The notes under the pieces were generated by a model. That model did no database searches. It saw only the letters and a program-made list of their open reading frames with translations, and was not told the origin of the DNA. Shown here piece by piece: positions 1-8,642 of a stretch of DNA of 64,000 nucleotides. The translations under genes were made by a program, and so were the position numbers. How positions within the stretch are numbered: position 1 is the first letter of the stretch; each line of letters opens with the position of its first letter. The stretch lies in contig JAUIKS010000022.1 of assembly GCA_030430565.1 (NCBI GenBank), positions 124,001-188,000 of the forward strand. The letters are read 5' to 3'. This DNA comes from Polyangia bacterium (GTDB lineage: Bacteria > Myxococcota_A > Polyangia > Nannocystales > Nannocystaceae).

Positions 1-1
1 C

Positions 2-202
2 TTCGCGCTCGCCATGAGCTACGAGCCGGTGCCCAAACCGGAGTACCTCGCCGGCCGCGACAACACGATGCTCGCCTTCTCTTCCTTCTGGCCGGTGCCG
101 CACCCGGAGGACACGATCCTCTTCGAGCCGCCCGAGGAGTGCGGGACGAACTTCCAGTGGCCGTTCCCGGGTGTCGGTCTAGACCCCACACCGGTCCCCT
201 GA
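2..202 (+). CDS. C-terminal end of an unidentified protein (partial)
   Basis: An open frame enters from before the window and ends at a TGA at 200-202. About 66 residues are visible, with many prolines and aromatic residues (FWPVPHPEDT, NFQWPFPG). There is no recognisable domain in this tail. An ATG at 14 lies inside the open frame and need not be the true start. The following 226 bases up to the next gene hold no gene I can support. Only the end of the gene is seen, so no function is offered. Confidence 0.5.
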   Translation, partial: FALAMSYEPVPKPEYLAGRDNTMLAFSSFWPVPHPEDTILFEPPEECGTNFQWPFPGVGLDPTPVP

Positions 203-428
203 GCACATCGCGCTTCCCACCCCGCGGCGGTCAGCTCGATCCGGCGCGGGGTCTGCTTTCGTCCTGCCAGAGGCTCGAAGTGAGTCGACGCGATCACGAG
301 GAATTTCCCTGATGGCGACGATGTGGCGCGAGCATCAAGGGATCGCGCCTGCGTCGGGCGAGCTGACATCGCGCGAGACAGATGCCTCCGCGGCTGCTCG
401 ACTGCGCTAGAATCGAGCGGGATCGTCG

Positions 429-869
429 ATGTCCGCAGAATTTTCATTCGAGATTTGTTCACCGACTGAGAGTCAGGTGACGATCAGCCTCGGCGGCAAC
501 CTCACGGGCGAGCAGCTCGAGCGCGTCGAGCCAGACGTTCGAGCGGCCATCGGTAGGGTGAACGGGCAGTTCGGGATCCTGTGGGACCTGCGCAAGGTCC
601 GCCGCTGTGATCTCGCCGCGCGCCAAACCATGCAGAAGCTCCAGACCGAGATCGCGGAGCGGAGCTTGCGGTCCGCCTACGTCGTCTCGAGACCCCGAAT
701 CCGTGGCGTCGCGCTGTGGGTCGTTCACACCTCGGGTGACGCGCTCGCGCGACCCTTCGCCAACCACAATCAAGCTATGGACTGGCTCGATAACTCGCAA
801 GGACGCATCCAGGTGATCGTCAGCCGCGCGAAACAGATCGTGTCGCTTGGACGAAAGGGGGCGCGGTGA
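429..869 (+). CDS. STAS-like (SpoIIAA-like) small protein
   Basis: This encodes a soluble protein of 146 residues with no signal peptide. The alternating beta/alpha pattern (VTISLGGNLTGEQLERV, then FGILWDLRKV, then a helix, then SAYVVSRPRIRGVALWVVHT) resembles STAS/SpoIIAA-type domains, which act as phospho-switch or ligand-binding modules. That assignment is from pattern only. The stop codon overlaps the start of the next gene (TGATG), so the two are almost certainly co-translated. The ATG at 429 follows a purine-rich GAGCGGGA and a TAGAAT -10-like hexamer at 408-413, without a convincing -35. It could also be an unrelated alpha/beta protein. Confidence 0.6.
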   Translation: MSAEFSFEICSPTESQVTISLGGNLTGEQLERVEPDVRAAIGRVNGQFGILWDLRKVRRCDLAARQTMQKLQTEIAERSLRSAYVVSRPRIRGVALWVVHTSGDALARPFANHNQAMDWLDNSQGRIQVIVSRAKQIVSLGRKGAR

Positions 870-1528
870 TGGCTGCCAAACCCCTGTCGTTGTCTAAGCG
901 CGTCGTGGTCTCGTTCATCCTGATGATGAACCGGCTGGCGACGGGCGAGGTGCACCCTCCGGACACCACGGAGGAATTCGTCCGCTTCATGGGCATACGC
1001 GGCTTCTTTCGCTACCTCGGCTTCCTCAACAAGTTCAACAAGCTCATGGATAAGAGCCTCGGGCCGATCAACACCCAGACGCTGGTCGGCTTGGCGGCGC
1101 TGATCGCCGGCTGTGGCTTCTGTGGGTACGGTCACACGCTGACGGGCGCGTTGATGAAGTTCAAGGAGAACGGCGACCTCCACCCGATTCACCCGTTCTC
1201 GATCGACGCGCTGTTCGAACTGGAGGATCACGAGGTGGTTGAGAAGCTCGACGAGCTGCTCTCCAAGCCTGGGTACGAGGATCTCCGCCGTCAGGCCAAG
1301 CGGATGTACGAGATCTTCCTCGGGGAGCTCGAGCCCGAGACGCACGAGGACGAGCTGCTCCACGGGATCATCGACTTTTGGCGCTGGACCGTGGAGTGCA
1401 CGATCGTCGAGGGCGTCAGCATCGAGCCCGAGAACGCCAAGACCTTCAACTCGATCGGCCGCGATAAAGCGCTTCGGCGGCGCTACGAGGAAGCTCGTGC
1501 GCTGGAGCGTGGCGCGTTACCGAATTGA
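869..1528 (+). CDS. AhpD/carboxymuconolactone-decarboxylase-like protein
   Basis: About 219 residues, mostly helical and soluble. The key element is CGFCGYGH near residue 90, a CxxCxxxH motif in a helical context (AALIAGCGFCGYGHTLTG), which matches the active site of the AhpD/CMD family, where the Cys pair and His do peroxide reduction or thiol chemistry. The glutamate that usually precedes the motif in AhpD is not evident, so peroxidase activity is uncertain. An ATG at 869 overlaps the upstream stop; a GTG at 866 is an alternative start. Its pairing with a STAS-like protein suggests a small regulatory or redox-sensing unit (inference). Confidence 0.6.
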   Translation: MAAKPLSLSKRVVVSFILMMNRLATGEVHPPDTTEEFVRFMGIRGFFRYLGFLNKFNKLMDKSLGPINTQTLVGLAALIAGCGFCGYGHTLTGALMKFKENGDLHPIHPFSIDALFELEDHEVVEKLDELLSKPGYEDLRRQAKRMYEIFLGELEPETHEDELLHGIIDFWRWTVECTIVEGVSIEPENAKTFNSIGRDKALRRRYEEARALERGALPN

Positions 1529-1632
1529 AGGCTACGGAAGCCCGACGCGGAGCGGAGCGGAGCGGCACGGGACCACCTTGAGCGCGGCGCTGGGATAGCG
1601 ACGCGCGATTTTTCTTGGTGCTCGCATGGGCT

Positions 1633-1669
1633 GTTTAGTGTTCGGTCATTGTTGCGACGAACACTAGAC
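1633..1669. repeat. Inverted repeat in an AT-richer intergenic stretch
   Basis: TAGTGTTCG at 1636-1644 is exactly complementary to CGAACACTA at 1658-1666. Extending the arms to 12 bases adds one mismatch. The 13-base spacer suits either an RNA hairpin or a dimeric operator. It lies about 105 bases after the AhpD-like gene, with no T-run following. Confidence 0.5.
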
Positions 1670-1849
1670 CTGCGTCGTAGAACCGGCCTCGGGGCCTGTC
1701 CGCAGAATCTGACCCACGTAACACGATGTAGAGAAAACGCTACAAAATGCTGATGACGCTTTGTTTAAGCAGGTTAAAACTATGGTCACCCTGACGACAC
1801 GTGAGCATTGAGCTACGCTGCGACCCGTGGCCGCGTTCGAACGGGTTGG

Positions 1850-2060
1850 CTGTGTCGCCGGGGTTGTTACGACGCCGACTGCTGCGCGGCGTCCGGTGGG
1901 TGTGGCGAGGATCGTGCAGGTCTGCGCTCGCGTCGAGGGCTCGACGGGCGACATCGCGCGCTCGTCCGAGGACGACGCGGACGCGTTCTGCAGCGAGTAT
2001 ATGTTCGGTGGCTGGTCTTGTACCGTCGTCGCTCAGGGTGGACCGGTATGTTTTCCCTGA
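1850..2060 (+). pseudogene. Possible frameshifted remnant of a Cys-rich protein
   Basis: Two plus-strand frames contain protein-like segments that join if one frameshift is assumed. The first is GCYDADCCAASGGCGEDRAG (about 1866-1925); the second runs from about 1916 (QVCARVEGSTGDIARSSE...) to a stop at 2058-2060. Both are Cys-rich in the style of other secreted proteins in this window. No start or signal peptide is visible upstream. The rest of 1529-2047 holds only the inverted repeat and a short ggagc tandem near 1549-1565. It could equally be non-coding. Confidence 0.25.
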
Positions 2061-3154
2061 CCGGGAGCCTTCGCTCGCGCTCCCCCCACATGTCGCCCAT
2101 GATGTTCAAGACCCTCGATTCTGACGCGCCTGCGCGGATACACCGACGCTGGGCCGCTTCCCTCCTCGCGCTCTCTGTGCTCGTCGCCAGCGGCTCCTGC
2201 AACGGTGGCCCCACCCCGGAGGACGGGACATGGGAGCTCGTGCACGCGGGGCTCCCAGCGGCGCTCCTCTCGGTCTGGGGCACGAGCTCGAGCGACGTGT
2301 GGGCCGTGGGCGGCGACACGCGTGACGGCGCGGGACCGTTCGTCGTGCACTTCGACGGCGAGTCCTGGGAGCGAGTCGAGACCGGCGAGACCCAGGGGAG
2401 CTTGTGGTGGGTCTTCGGCTTCGACAACGGCCCGATGTACATGGGGGGCGACGGCGGCGTGATCCTCCGCTACGAAGGCGGCGCGTTCACGCGCATGCAG
2501 ACGCCCGGCGCGGCGACCGTGTTCGGGATCTGGGGCGCGTCTCCGGATGACCTGTGGGCGGTCGGCGGCGACTCGGACTCTACGGGTGGCTTCGCCTGGC
2601 GCTTGGTCGGGGACGAGTGGATCGAGGAGCCGACGTTACCGAGCGATGTCCCGGGACAAGCGGCGATCTGGAAGATGTACGGCGCCGGGCCCGACGACGC
2701 GTGGCTCGTCGGCAGCAGCGGCGTCGCGCTCCACTGGGACGGCAACGCGCTCACCCCCGGCGACACGGGGGTCGGCTCGTCGCTCTTCACCGTGCACGAG
2801 CGCGACGGCCGGTACGTAGCCGTGGGTGGGCTCGCCACCGGGATCGTCGTTGAACACGACGGGGCTGGCTGGACCAACGCGACCCCCGAGCCGCCCCCCA
2901 TGGGTCTCACCGGCGTGACGCTCGGCCGCGACGGCTCCGGCGTCGCCGTCGGCAGCTTCGGCGTGGTCATGGCGCGCACCGAGGACGGCTGGGTCGAGGA
3001 GGATCTCGGCTTCACGGTCCCGCAGAACCTGCACGGCAGCTGGATCGACGACGAGGGCGGCGTGTGGGTCGTCGGCGGCGAGACCTTCACGCTCTCGCTC
3101 ACAGACGGAGTTCTCCTCCATTACGGACAATCCATTCCCACAGAGGGTTTATGA
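2048..3154 (+). CDS. Lipoprotein with WD/BNR-like beta-propeller repeats
   Basis: About 368 residues from the ATG at 2048 (preceded by GGGTGG). Upstream in-frame codons to 1808 look non-coding; ATGs at 2090, 2099 and 2102 are alternatives. The N-terminus has an Arg pair, a hydrophobic stretch (ASLLALSVLVASGSC) and a Cys, a lipoprotein signal. The mature part repeats a motif like SVWGTSSSDVWAVGGD, IWGASPDDLWAVGGD and MYGAGPDDAWLVGSSG, about every 50 residues, typical of myxobacterial propeller lipoproteins. Its stop overlaps the next start (ATGA), so it heads a four-gene unit. The ligand is unknown; a structural or binding role outside the inner membrane is likely. Confidence 0.75.
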   Translation: MFSLTGSLRSRSPHMSPMMFKTLDSDAPARIHRRWAASLLALSVLVASGSCNGGPTPEDGTWELVHAGLPAALLSVWGTSSSDVWAVGGDTRDGAGPFVVHFDGESWERVETGETQGSLWWVFGFDNGPMYMGGDGGVILRYEGGAFTRMQTPGAATVFGIWGASPDDLWAVGGDSDSTGGFAWRLVGDEWIEEPTLPSDVPGQAAIWKMYGAGPDDAWLVGSSGVALHWDGNALTPGDTGVGSSLFTVHERDGRYVAVGGLATGIVVEHDGAGWTNATPEPPPMGLTGVTLGRDGSGVAVGSFGVVMARTEDGWVEEDLGFTVPQNLHGSWIDDEGGVWVVGGETFTLSLTDGVLLHYGQSIPTEGL

Positions 3155-4329
3155 ATCGATTAATTTCACGGAACGTTATCGGCGTCGCGCCGGCCCTGCT
3201 CGGCCTCGCGCTCGTCACCGGCTGCGGCGACTCGGACCCCTGCGAGGATCTCGAGTCCGGCGAGGCATGCACCTGGCTCGGCCTCAAGGGCGAGGAGGGC
3301 TTCAACGGTGACGGCCTGCACCGCAGCGAGACGCGGGTCAGCCAGCCGCAGGACCTCCTGTTCATGCCCGACGGGACAGCGTGGTTCACGGACTTTAATA
3401 ACTTCCTGATCCGTCGGATCCATCCTGACGGCACGGTCGAGAGCATGGTCGGCTCGGTCGATCCGATCTTCCCGGGCGACGGCCCGTTCGGCGGCGTGCC
3501 GCCCGGCGGCGCCGACGGTGGCGAGTGGCTGCTCAACCATCCGACAAACCTGCTCCTTCAGCCCGATGGCTCGGTGCTCGTCGTCGCCTGGCACAACCAC
3601 AAGCTCTTGACGATCAACCCGGACACGGGCTTCGTCAACGTCGTCTGCGGCGGCGGCGCGGGCTTTGGCGGCGACGGCGAGCTCGCGGCGGACGCGGCGC
3701 TGTTCAAGCAGCTCAACGACGCGACCTTCGACGACGACGGCAACCTCTACATCGTCGACCAGCAGAACGAGCGTGTTCGCCGAATCGACACGGCCGGGGT
3801 TATCACGACGATCGCCGGGGACGGTACGCTCGGCACCGGTGGCGACGGCGGCCCTGCGATCGACGCGCAGTTCTCGTGGGCTCAAGGCTCGAACCCGAAC
3901 CCGAGCGGCGGGATCCTTCACCACGCCGGACGACTCTACATCTCCGACACGGAGGCCGACGTGCTCCGCGTGATCGACCTGACGACCGGCATTATCGATC
4001 GCTTCGCCGGGACGGGCGCGGAGGGGTTCAGCGGTGACGGCGGGCCGGCGCTGGAGGCTACGTTGAACGCGCCGCGAGACCTCGAACTCGGACCTGACGG
4101 CGACCTGTACTTCGCGGACACCGACAACAGCGTCGTCCGGGCGATCAACCTCGAGTCGGGGGTGATTCGCACCGTCGTCGGCACCGGCGAGCTCGGGGTC
4201 GACGAGGACGAGCGGCTCCTCGCCACGGAGACGCGCCTGCGCCGACCCTTCGGCATCTCCTTCGACCCCGAGGGCAACCTCTACGTCATGGACTCGCTCA
4301 ACTCGCGGATCGTGAAGGTGGCCCGATGA
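3151..4329 (+). CDS. NHL-repeat lipoprotein
   Basis: 392 residues starting at the ATG at 3151, just after CAGAGGG and overlapping the previous stop by four bases. Residues 1-24 form a lipoprotein signal ending LVTGCGDSD. The rest is a six-bladed NHL-type propeller with recurring units such as GDGGPAIDAQFSW, DDDGNLYIVDQQNERVRRID and GPDGDLYFADTDNSVVRAI. NHL propellers are binding scaffolds or enzymes of the lactonase/peptidylglycine-lyase group; no catalytic set is obvious here. It overlaps the next gene, a paralogue, by four bases. Confidence 0.85.
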   Translation: MNRLISRNVIGVAPALLGLALVTGCGDSDPCEDLESGEACTWLGLKGEEGFNGDGLHRSETRVSQPQDLLFMPDGTAWFTDFNNFLIRRIHPDGTVESMVGSVDPIFPGDGPFGGVPPGGADGGEWLLNHPTNLLLQPDGSVLVVAWHNHKLLTINPDTGFVNVVCGGGAGFGGDGELAADAALFKQLNDATFDDDGNLYIVDQQNERVRRIDTAGVITTIAGDGTLGTGGDGGPAIDAQFSWAQGSNPNPSGGILHHAGRLYISDTEADVLRVIDLTTGIIDRFAGTGAEGFSGDGGPALEATLNAPRDLELGPDGDLYFADTDNSVVRAINLESGVIRTVVGTGELGVDEDERLLATETRLRRPFGISFDPEGNLYVMDSLNSRIVKVAR

Positions 4330-5615
4330 AACGCGTCACTCTCATCCTGCTCGCGCTCCCGGGCCTCGTCGGGCTCACCGGCAGCTGCTTCGACGATCGC
4401 TGCGACCCGACGAGCCCCGGCACGATCTGCACGATCGCGGGGAGCGGAGAGAACGGCTACGACCGCGACGCCGACAACGTCGCGATCCCGGCGCTCGAGG
4501 CCAAGTTCTCGCTGCCGCAGGACACGCTCACGGGCCCGAGCGGCGAGCTCTACATCCTCGACTGGAACAACCACCGACTTCGCGTGCTGCAGGACGACAC
4601 GCTCTCGTGGATCGCGGGCCGCGGCGAGCTCGGCGGGAGCCTCGACGACCCCGCCAACGGCGACTTCAACCACCCGACCAACATGATCTTCGACGCCAGC
4701 GGAGAGAAGATCATCATGGCGGCCTGGCACAACAGCAAGATTCGCATCGTCGACCCCGCGACGGGCGTCGTCTCCGACTCGTGCGGCGACGGGGCGCGGG
4801 CGTACTTCGGTGACGGCACCGCGGCGCTCACGGCCTCGCTCGACCTCCCGGCGAGCATCGCCCTGAATCCCGAGGGGAACCTCGTGATCATGGACCAGGC
4901 CAACCAGGTGCTTCGCTACATCGACCCCGCCGGTGATATTCAGCTGCTCGCGGGCCGCTGTGTCGTCGACGCGGCCCCACCGGCAGGCCCCGGTCCATGC
5001 CCGGATGGCGTCGAGCTGATCCAATGCCCGGACGGCGCCAACGGCCCCTCGGGGAAGTACACCTGCGGCGATCCGGCGGAGTACTGCTCCAAGCCCTGCA
5101 CGCCGGGCTACGCGGGTGATGATCTCCCCGCCGACGAGCTGCGGATGGCGCAGCCCTTCGGGCAGTCGGCCTCGCCGGCCGGGCGGATCGCCTTCAGCGC
5201 TGCCGGCGAGCTCCACTTCGCCGACAGCGCCAACCACCTGATCCGCAAGATCGACGCGGACGGCATCGTGCGTCGCGTCGCTGGGACGCCGCCGGTCGAC
5301 GGCGTGGCGCAGTCGGGGCACGCCGGTGACGGCGGTCCCGCGACCGAGGCGCTGCTCAACTTCCCCGTCGATCTGGCGTTCGCGGACGACGGCACCCTGT
5401 ACTTCACGGACGTCCAAAATCACTGTGTACGCGCGATCGATCCGAGCGGGACGATCGACGCCGTCGCGGGCGTCTGCGGCGAGAAGGGCTTCGACGGCGA
5501 CGGCGGTCCACCGACGGAGGCGCACATGAGCCTGCCCTTCGGCCTCGAGTGGCATGACGGCGCGTTGATCGTCGCAGACACCGGCAACAACGTGATCCGA
5601 CGGGTGGTGCTGTGA
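4326..5615 (+). CDS. NHL-repeat lipoprotein with Cys-rich insertion
   Basis: 429 residues, a paralogue of the preceding gene. The signal region is followed by the lipobox LTGSC and a Cys-containing start of the mature protein. NHL blades include GPSGELYILDWNNHRLRVL, GNLVIMDQANQVLRYID and DGTLYFTDVQNHCVRAID. Unlike its neighbour it carries an insertion of about 60 residues between blades (about residues 212-270) with six or more Cys and many Pro/Gly, perhaps a disulfide-bonded loop. Start and stop both overlap neighbours (ATGA and GTGA), consistent with tight translational coupling. Confidence 0.85.
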   Translation: MKRVTLILLALPGLVGLTGSCFDDRCDPTSPGTICTIAGSGENGYDRDADNVAIPALEAKFSLPQDTLTGPSGELYILDWNNHRLRVLQDDTLSWIAGRGELGGSLDDPANGDFNHPTNMIFDASGEKIIMAAWHNSKIRIVDPATGVVSDSCGDGARAYFGDGTAALTASLDLPASIALNPEGNLVIMDQANQVLRYIDPAGDIQLLAGRCVVDAAPPAGPGPCPDGVELIQCPDGANGPSGKYTCGDPAEYCSKPCTPGYAGDDLPADELRMAQPFGQSASPAGRIAFSAAGELHFADSANHLIRKIDADGIVRRVAGTPPVDGVAQSGHAGDGGPATEALLNFPVDLAFADDGTLYFTDVQNHCVRAIDPSGTIDAVAGVCGEKGFDGDGGPPTEAHMSLPFGLEWHDGALIVADTGNNVIRRVVL

Positions 5616-6100
5616 ACCATCGGCGTGGCGCGTGGATCGTCACGCTGGCGCTGGTCGGCTGCTCCGGCGGTAGCGGGGAGACCGACAGCGACGGGGAGCT
5701 CGGCGAGCCCGACTTCCCGGCGGACTACAGCGCCAGCTACGTCGAGGTTCGCGACTGCCGCGGCAGCGGTGATCACAACCTCAACAAGATCCGGATCCTG
5801 GCGAGCCCGAGCGCGCTCGCGCCGTACCAGCAGCGTGACGCGCCGTTCCCGGCCGACGCCGTGGTGCTCAAGGAAGAGTATGACTTCGGGGACATGTCTT
5901 GCGCGGGCCCGATCGTCCGCTGGACCGTGATGCGCAAGCTCCCAGCCGGGAGCGCCCCGGACGCGCTCGACTGGGCCTGGCAGGATGTCGACGACGCGCG
6001 CGTCGTCATCGAGAAAGACGGCGCGGGCTGCATCAATTGTCACACCGGCTGCGGCGTCGCGCCCGACGGGCACGACGGCACGTGCTCAATCCCGCCCTGA
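5612..6100 (+). CDS. Cytochrome P460-like lipoprotein
   Basis: 162 residues from a GTG that overlaps the previous stop. A short signal ends at LALVGCSGG, so the mature form is a lipoprotein. The C-terminal half has the P460-type layout: a tryptophan-containing strand (WAWQDVDDARVV), then GAGCINCHTGC, a CxxCH haem-attachment motif. P460 family proteins bind a covalent c-type haem and some oxidise hydroxylamine or detoxify nitric oxide. The distinctive Lys crosslink cannot be judged from sequence alone. It ends a run of beta-propeller lipoproteins, and only five bases separate its stop from the convergent gene. Confidence 0.7.
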   Translation: MNHRRGAWIVTLALVGCSGGSGETDSDGELGEPDFPADYSASYVEVRDCRGSGDHNLNKIRILASPSALAPYQQRDAPFPADAVVLKEEYDFGDMSCAGPIVRWTVMRKLPAGSAPDALDWAWQDVDDARVVIEKDGAGCINCHTGCGVAPDGHDGTCSIPP

Positions 6101-6105
6101 GCGTC

Positions 6106-7209
6106 TCACCGCAGCGTGATCCGGCGAACCGTCGAGTTGGACTGATCAGCGACGAGCAGCCCGTCGCCATCGAGCGCGATCCGGGCGGTGTAGCCGAAGG
6201 TCGCCTCGCTCGCCGGCCCTCCGTCTCCGCTCGCGCCCTCCTCGCCCAAGCCCGCGAGCGTCTCGATCGCGCCTTCGGGAGTGACTCGTCTGATCTTGTG
6301 GTTCCCGCGATCGCTGATGTAGAGCGTGCCGTCGGCCTCGACGGCGAGACCCATCGGCTGGCTGAGCTGCGCGTCCGTGGCAGGGCCGCCGTCGCCAGCG
6401 CTGCCGGCGACGCCGGTCCCGCCGACGGTCGTGATGGTGCCGTCGATCGCCAGTCGACGGATCGCGTGATTGAAGGTGTCCGCGATAAAGAGGTTGCCTT
6501 CAGGGTCGAGCTCGAGCGCGGTTGGCCAGCTCAACGCCGCCTCCTCGCCCGGCCCTCCGTCGCCCGTGTACGCGGCCGCTCCAGTGCCGACCACGGTCCT
6601 GATGACGCCGTCGCGAATCAGCCGTACGCGGTTTGCGAGGCTGTCGGAGACGTAGATCGCGTCGTCGGCGGTCACGGCGATCCCGTCGAGCTGAATAAAC
6701 AACGCCTCGCTCGCCGGCCCGCCGTCGCCCTCGTTCCCCTCGATAGCGATCACGCCGTCGGCCGCGCCCGCGATCGTCTGCAGGGCGCCTGTCGAGTCCA
6801 GAGCGAGCACGCGTGGGTCGTGGTACGAGACGAACACGAGCCGGCCGTCCGATAAGAAATCGAAGTCGATGGGGTTCTCGAGCGGGCTGTCGAGCGCCGG
6901 CAGCTCGACGTTCGCGATGGCGTGAAAGCCGTTCCCGATGACCGTCTCGACCGTATCGTCCTCGGCGATCCGTCGTAGACGCTGGTTGTTGAAGTCCATG
7001 ATGTACAGCCGCGCGTCGGGACCCACGCGCGCGGCCGAGACGAGGAAGAGGTCGGTCTCCTCCGGCACGAGCCCGTCGCGATTGAAACCAAGCTCACCGG
7101 TCCCGACGACCAGGCAGACGTTGCCGACCGTCGTCTCGCAGGGAGCGCAGCCCAACGCCACCAGCGTCATCACCGCGAGGAGTGTCCGGGCGCGACGCAT
7201 CGCGATCAT
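6106..7209 (-). CDS. NHL-repeat lipoprotein (convergent paralogue)
   Basis: 367 residues. The start at 7209 is chosen because a GGAGG lies five bases upstream and it overlaps the stop of the preceding minus-strand gene (ATGA); a longer frame to 7254 adds an unlikely Arg-rich leader. The signal ends LVALGCAPC. Repeating blades include DARLYIMDFNNQRLRRI, GNLFIADTFNHAIRRL and DGTLYISDRGNHKIRRV, with GDGGPA linkers as in the two plus-strand NHL genes. It is thus a third paralogue, facing them tail to tail, which suggests local duplication with inversion (inference). Confidence 0.85.
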   Translation of the reverse strand: MIAMRRARTLLAVMTLVALGCAPCETTVGNVCLVVGTGELGFNRDGLVPEETDLFLVSAARVGPDARLYIMDFNNQRLRRIAEDDTVETVIGNGFHAIANVELPALDSPLENPIDFDFLSDGRLVFVSYHDPRVLALDSTGALQTIAGAADGVIAIEGNEGDGGPASEALFIQLDGIAVTADDAIYVSDSLANRVRLIRDGVIRTVVGTGAAAYTGDGGPGEEAALSWPTALELDPEGNLFIADTFNHAIRRLAIDGTITTVGGTGVAGSAGDGGPATDAQLSQPMGLAVEADGTLYISDRGNHKIRRVTPEGAIETLAGLGEEGASGDGGPASEATFGYTARIALDGDGLLVADQSNSTVRRITLR

Positions 7210-7757
7210 TCCTCCGCGTCGGCGGGGAGGCAACGCACGGACTGAAGCTCCCACGTGTTGTCCCCGTGATTGTGGACGTGGAGCTGCATCTCCGCGCCCG
7301 CCGGGAAGTCACGCGTGAGCACGACCTCCTCCGTGAAGATCTCGGGGTCGCGCGGGATCGGGACCGAGAACTCCCAGAGGATCTCCCCGTCGATGGCGAA
7401 GCCCATATAGCCCTGACTCGGCGCGGATGCCACGAGCGTGTCGTGTGACCCGATGAGCTCGACACGGTCGCCAGCGAAGAGCGCGACAGGCGTCAGCTGA
7501 GACACCGTGAGGTAGTCACAGAGGCCCGTGTTGACCTCGAAGGCCAAGCTCAGCGGCTCGACGTAGTAGCCGTCATCGTCACAGCTCGCGTCCTCCGGGC
7601 GAACGCTGGCGAAGACATCCTTCGCGGGGTCAGCGACGCGTGACCACGCGTCGGAGCTCGCCAACCGCGTTGGCTCCTTGAGCCGCTCCTCAGCGCAGGA
7701 GGCAGCGAGCATCGCCGCGAGCGCGAGCAGCGCGAACCTCGACCGTTGGTGTGGCAT
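7206..7757 (-). CDS. Lipoprotein of unknown function
   Basis: 183 residues from the ATG at 7757, with GAGGA directly before it. The N-terminus MPHQRSRFALLALAAMLA is followed by ASCAEE, a clear lipoprotein signal. The mature part has three Cys spaced through it and a His-rich strand, MQLHVHNHGDNTWEL, that could bind metal; this is only a suggestion. It is coupled to the downstream NHL gene by a four-base overlap, so the two are a unit mirroring the plus-strand propeller genes. The frame stays open to 7964 with another hydrophobic segment, but that extension lacks a good ribosome site. Confidence 0.65.
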   Translation of the reverse strand: MPHQRSRFALLALAAMLAASCAEERLKEPTRLASSDAWSRVADPAKDVFASVRPEDASCDDDGYYVEPLSLAFEVNTGLCDYLTVSQLTPVALFAGDRVELIGSHDTLVASAPSQGYMGFAIDGEILWEFSVPIPRDPEIFTEEVVLTRDFPAGAEMQLHVHNHGDNTWELQSVRCLPADAEE

Positions 7758-8642
7758 TCCTCGGCGCAGTGTACCACCGCGCGACGCGAGACAGCGTGAG
7801 GCAGGATCTGTCTGTAGAGCGACCGTAGCGAGGACGCCGAGCACCGCCATCACGAGAACACCACGCGAGAGGCCGACCGCGACAGCGCGCGAGCGCGTCT
7901 GCTGCTCACGCGTCTCGATCGCCGCGAGCATGACCCGCGCGGCTCGAGAAGTCGCCGTAGCCACGTCGGGGCGTTGCTGTCTGTGGGGACAGGACTACGT
8001 GGCTGAGGCGGCGAAGGCGTGCTGGCACAGAAGGCGGAGGGCGGTCCCGTCACTGTTCCAGATCAGGTGCAAGGTTCCGCGTTTTCAAGCGTGACTGGGC
8101 GAGATGAGCGAGCGCCCCAGAATCCCTCAGAAGTCGACGAGACCGCGTGCTGCGGGGTGTTTGAGGGATCTTGGGCGCGGTGCGGATACTTCGACAACGA
8201 GTCAGCTAGCGAATGACAACTGAGTGAGATTGTTGAGGGTTTTTTTTCCGGACAACGTTGTACCCGAATTGTGCCAAAGCTTGGATTATCGCAGCCGCGC
8301 CGCATCGGTGACCGGTAGACCCGCGCAGCGCGGTCCTCGTCAGGCGGCGAGCGTGGGCGAGCCCGCGAGTCCAGCCGCTTCGCCTCGGGCGACACGAGCG
8401 ACGAGCTCGATCGCTGCTGTCGAGGCGTGAGCTCGCGGCTCGACAGTCGACGCTGCACCCGTGACGCGAACCGTGAGGACACCGCGCGGGCGGCCGGCTT
8501 GGATAAGATCTTGGAGGAGGGTGAGCGCGGGCTGCGGGAGATCAACCGCAGGCTCGCGGACGAGGACCCGAACAACGACCAGCGCGGGACCGTAGAGGCG
8601 GAGCTGGTAACGCTTGACGAGCTCTGCACCAGACTGCGCTCG
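7758..8642. other. Gene-poor interval of about 0.9 kb
   Basis: No confident gene is present. It contains the 8112-8178 inverted repeat, an eight-T run at 8240-8247 followed by the palindrome ACAACGTTGT at 8252-8261, and an open plus-strand stretch at about 8427-8645 whose translation looks protein-like (ILEEGERGLREINRRLADED). That frame then continues antisense to the metallopeptidase gene, so at most it is a gene fragment. Confidence 0.4.
8112..8178. repeat. Long imperfect inverted repeat (hairpin)
   Basis: The left arm 8112-8129 (GCGCCCCAGAATCCCTCA) pairs with the right arm 8161-8178 (TGAGGGATCTTGGGCGC plus one base) with one mismatch and one bulge. That gives a stem of about 17 pairs around a loop of about 30 bases that could fold weakly on itself. 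It is not followed by a T-run, so it is not a standard terminator. Confidence 0.6.

Noticed and set aside
1808..2047. N-terminal extension of the propeller lipoprotein to 1808
   Set aside because: It would place an unlikely Arg-rich leader before the lipoprotein signal.
8240..8261. T-run and ACAACGTTGT palindrome as a terminator
   Set aside because: The T-run precedes the palindrome on the plus strand and no gene ends nearby on either strand.
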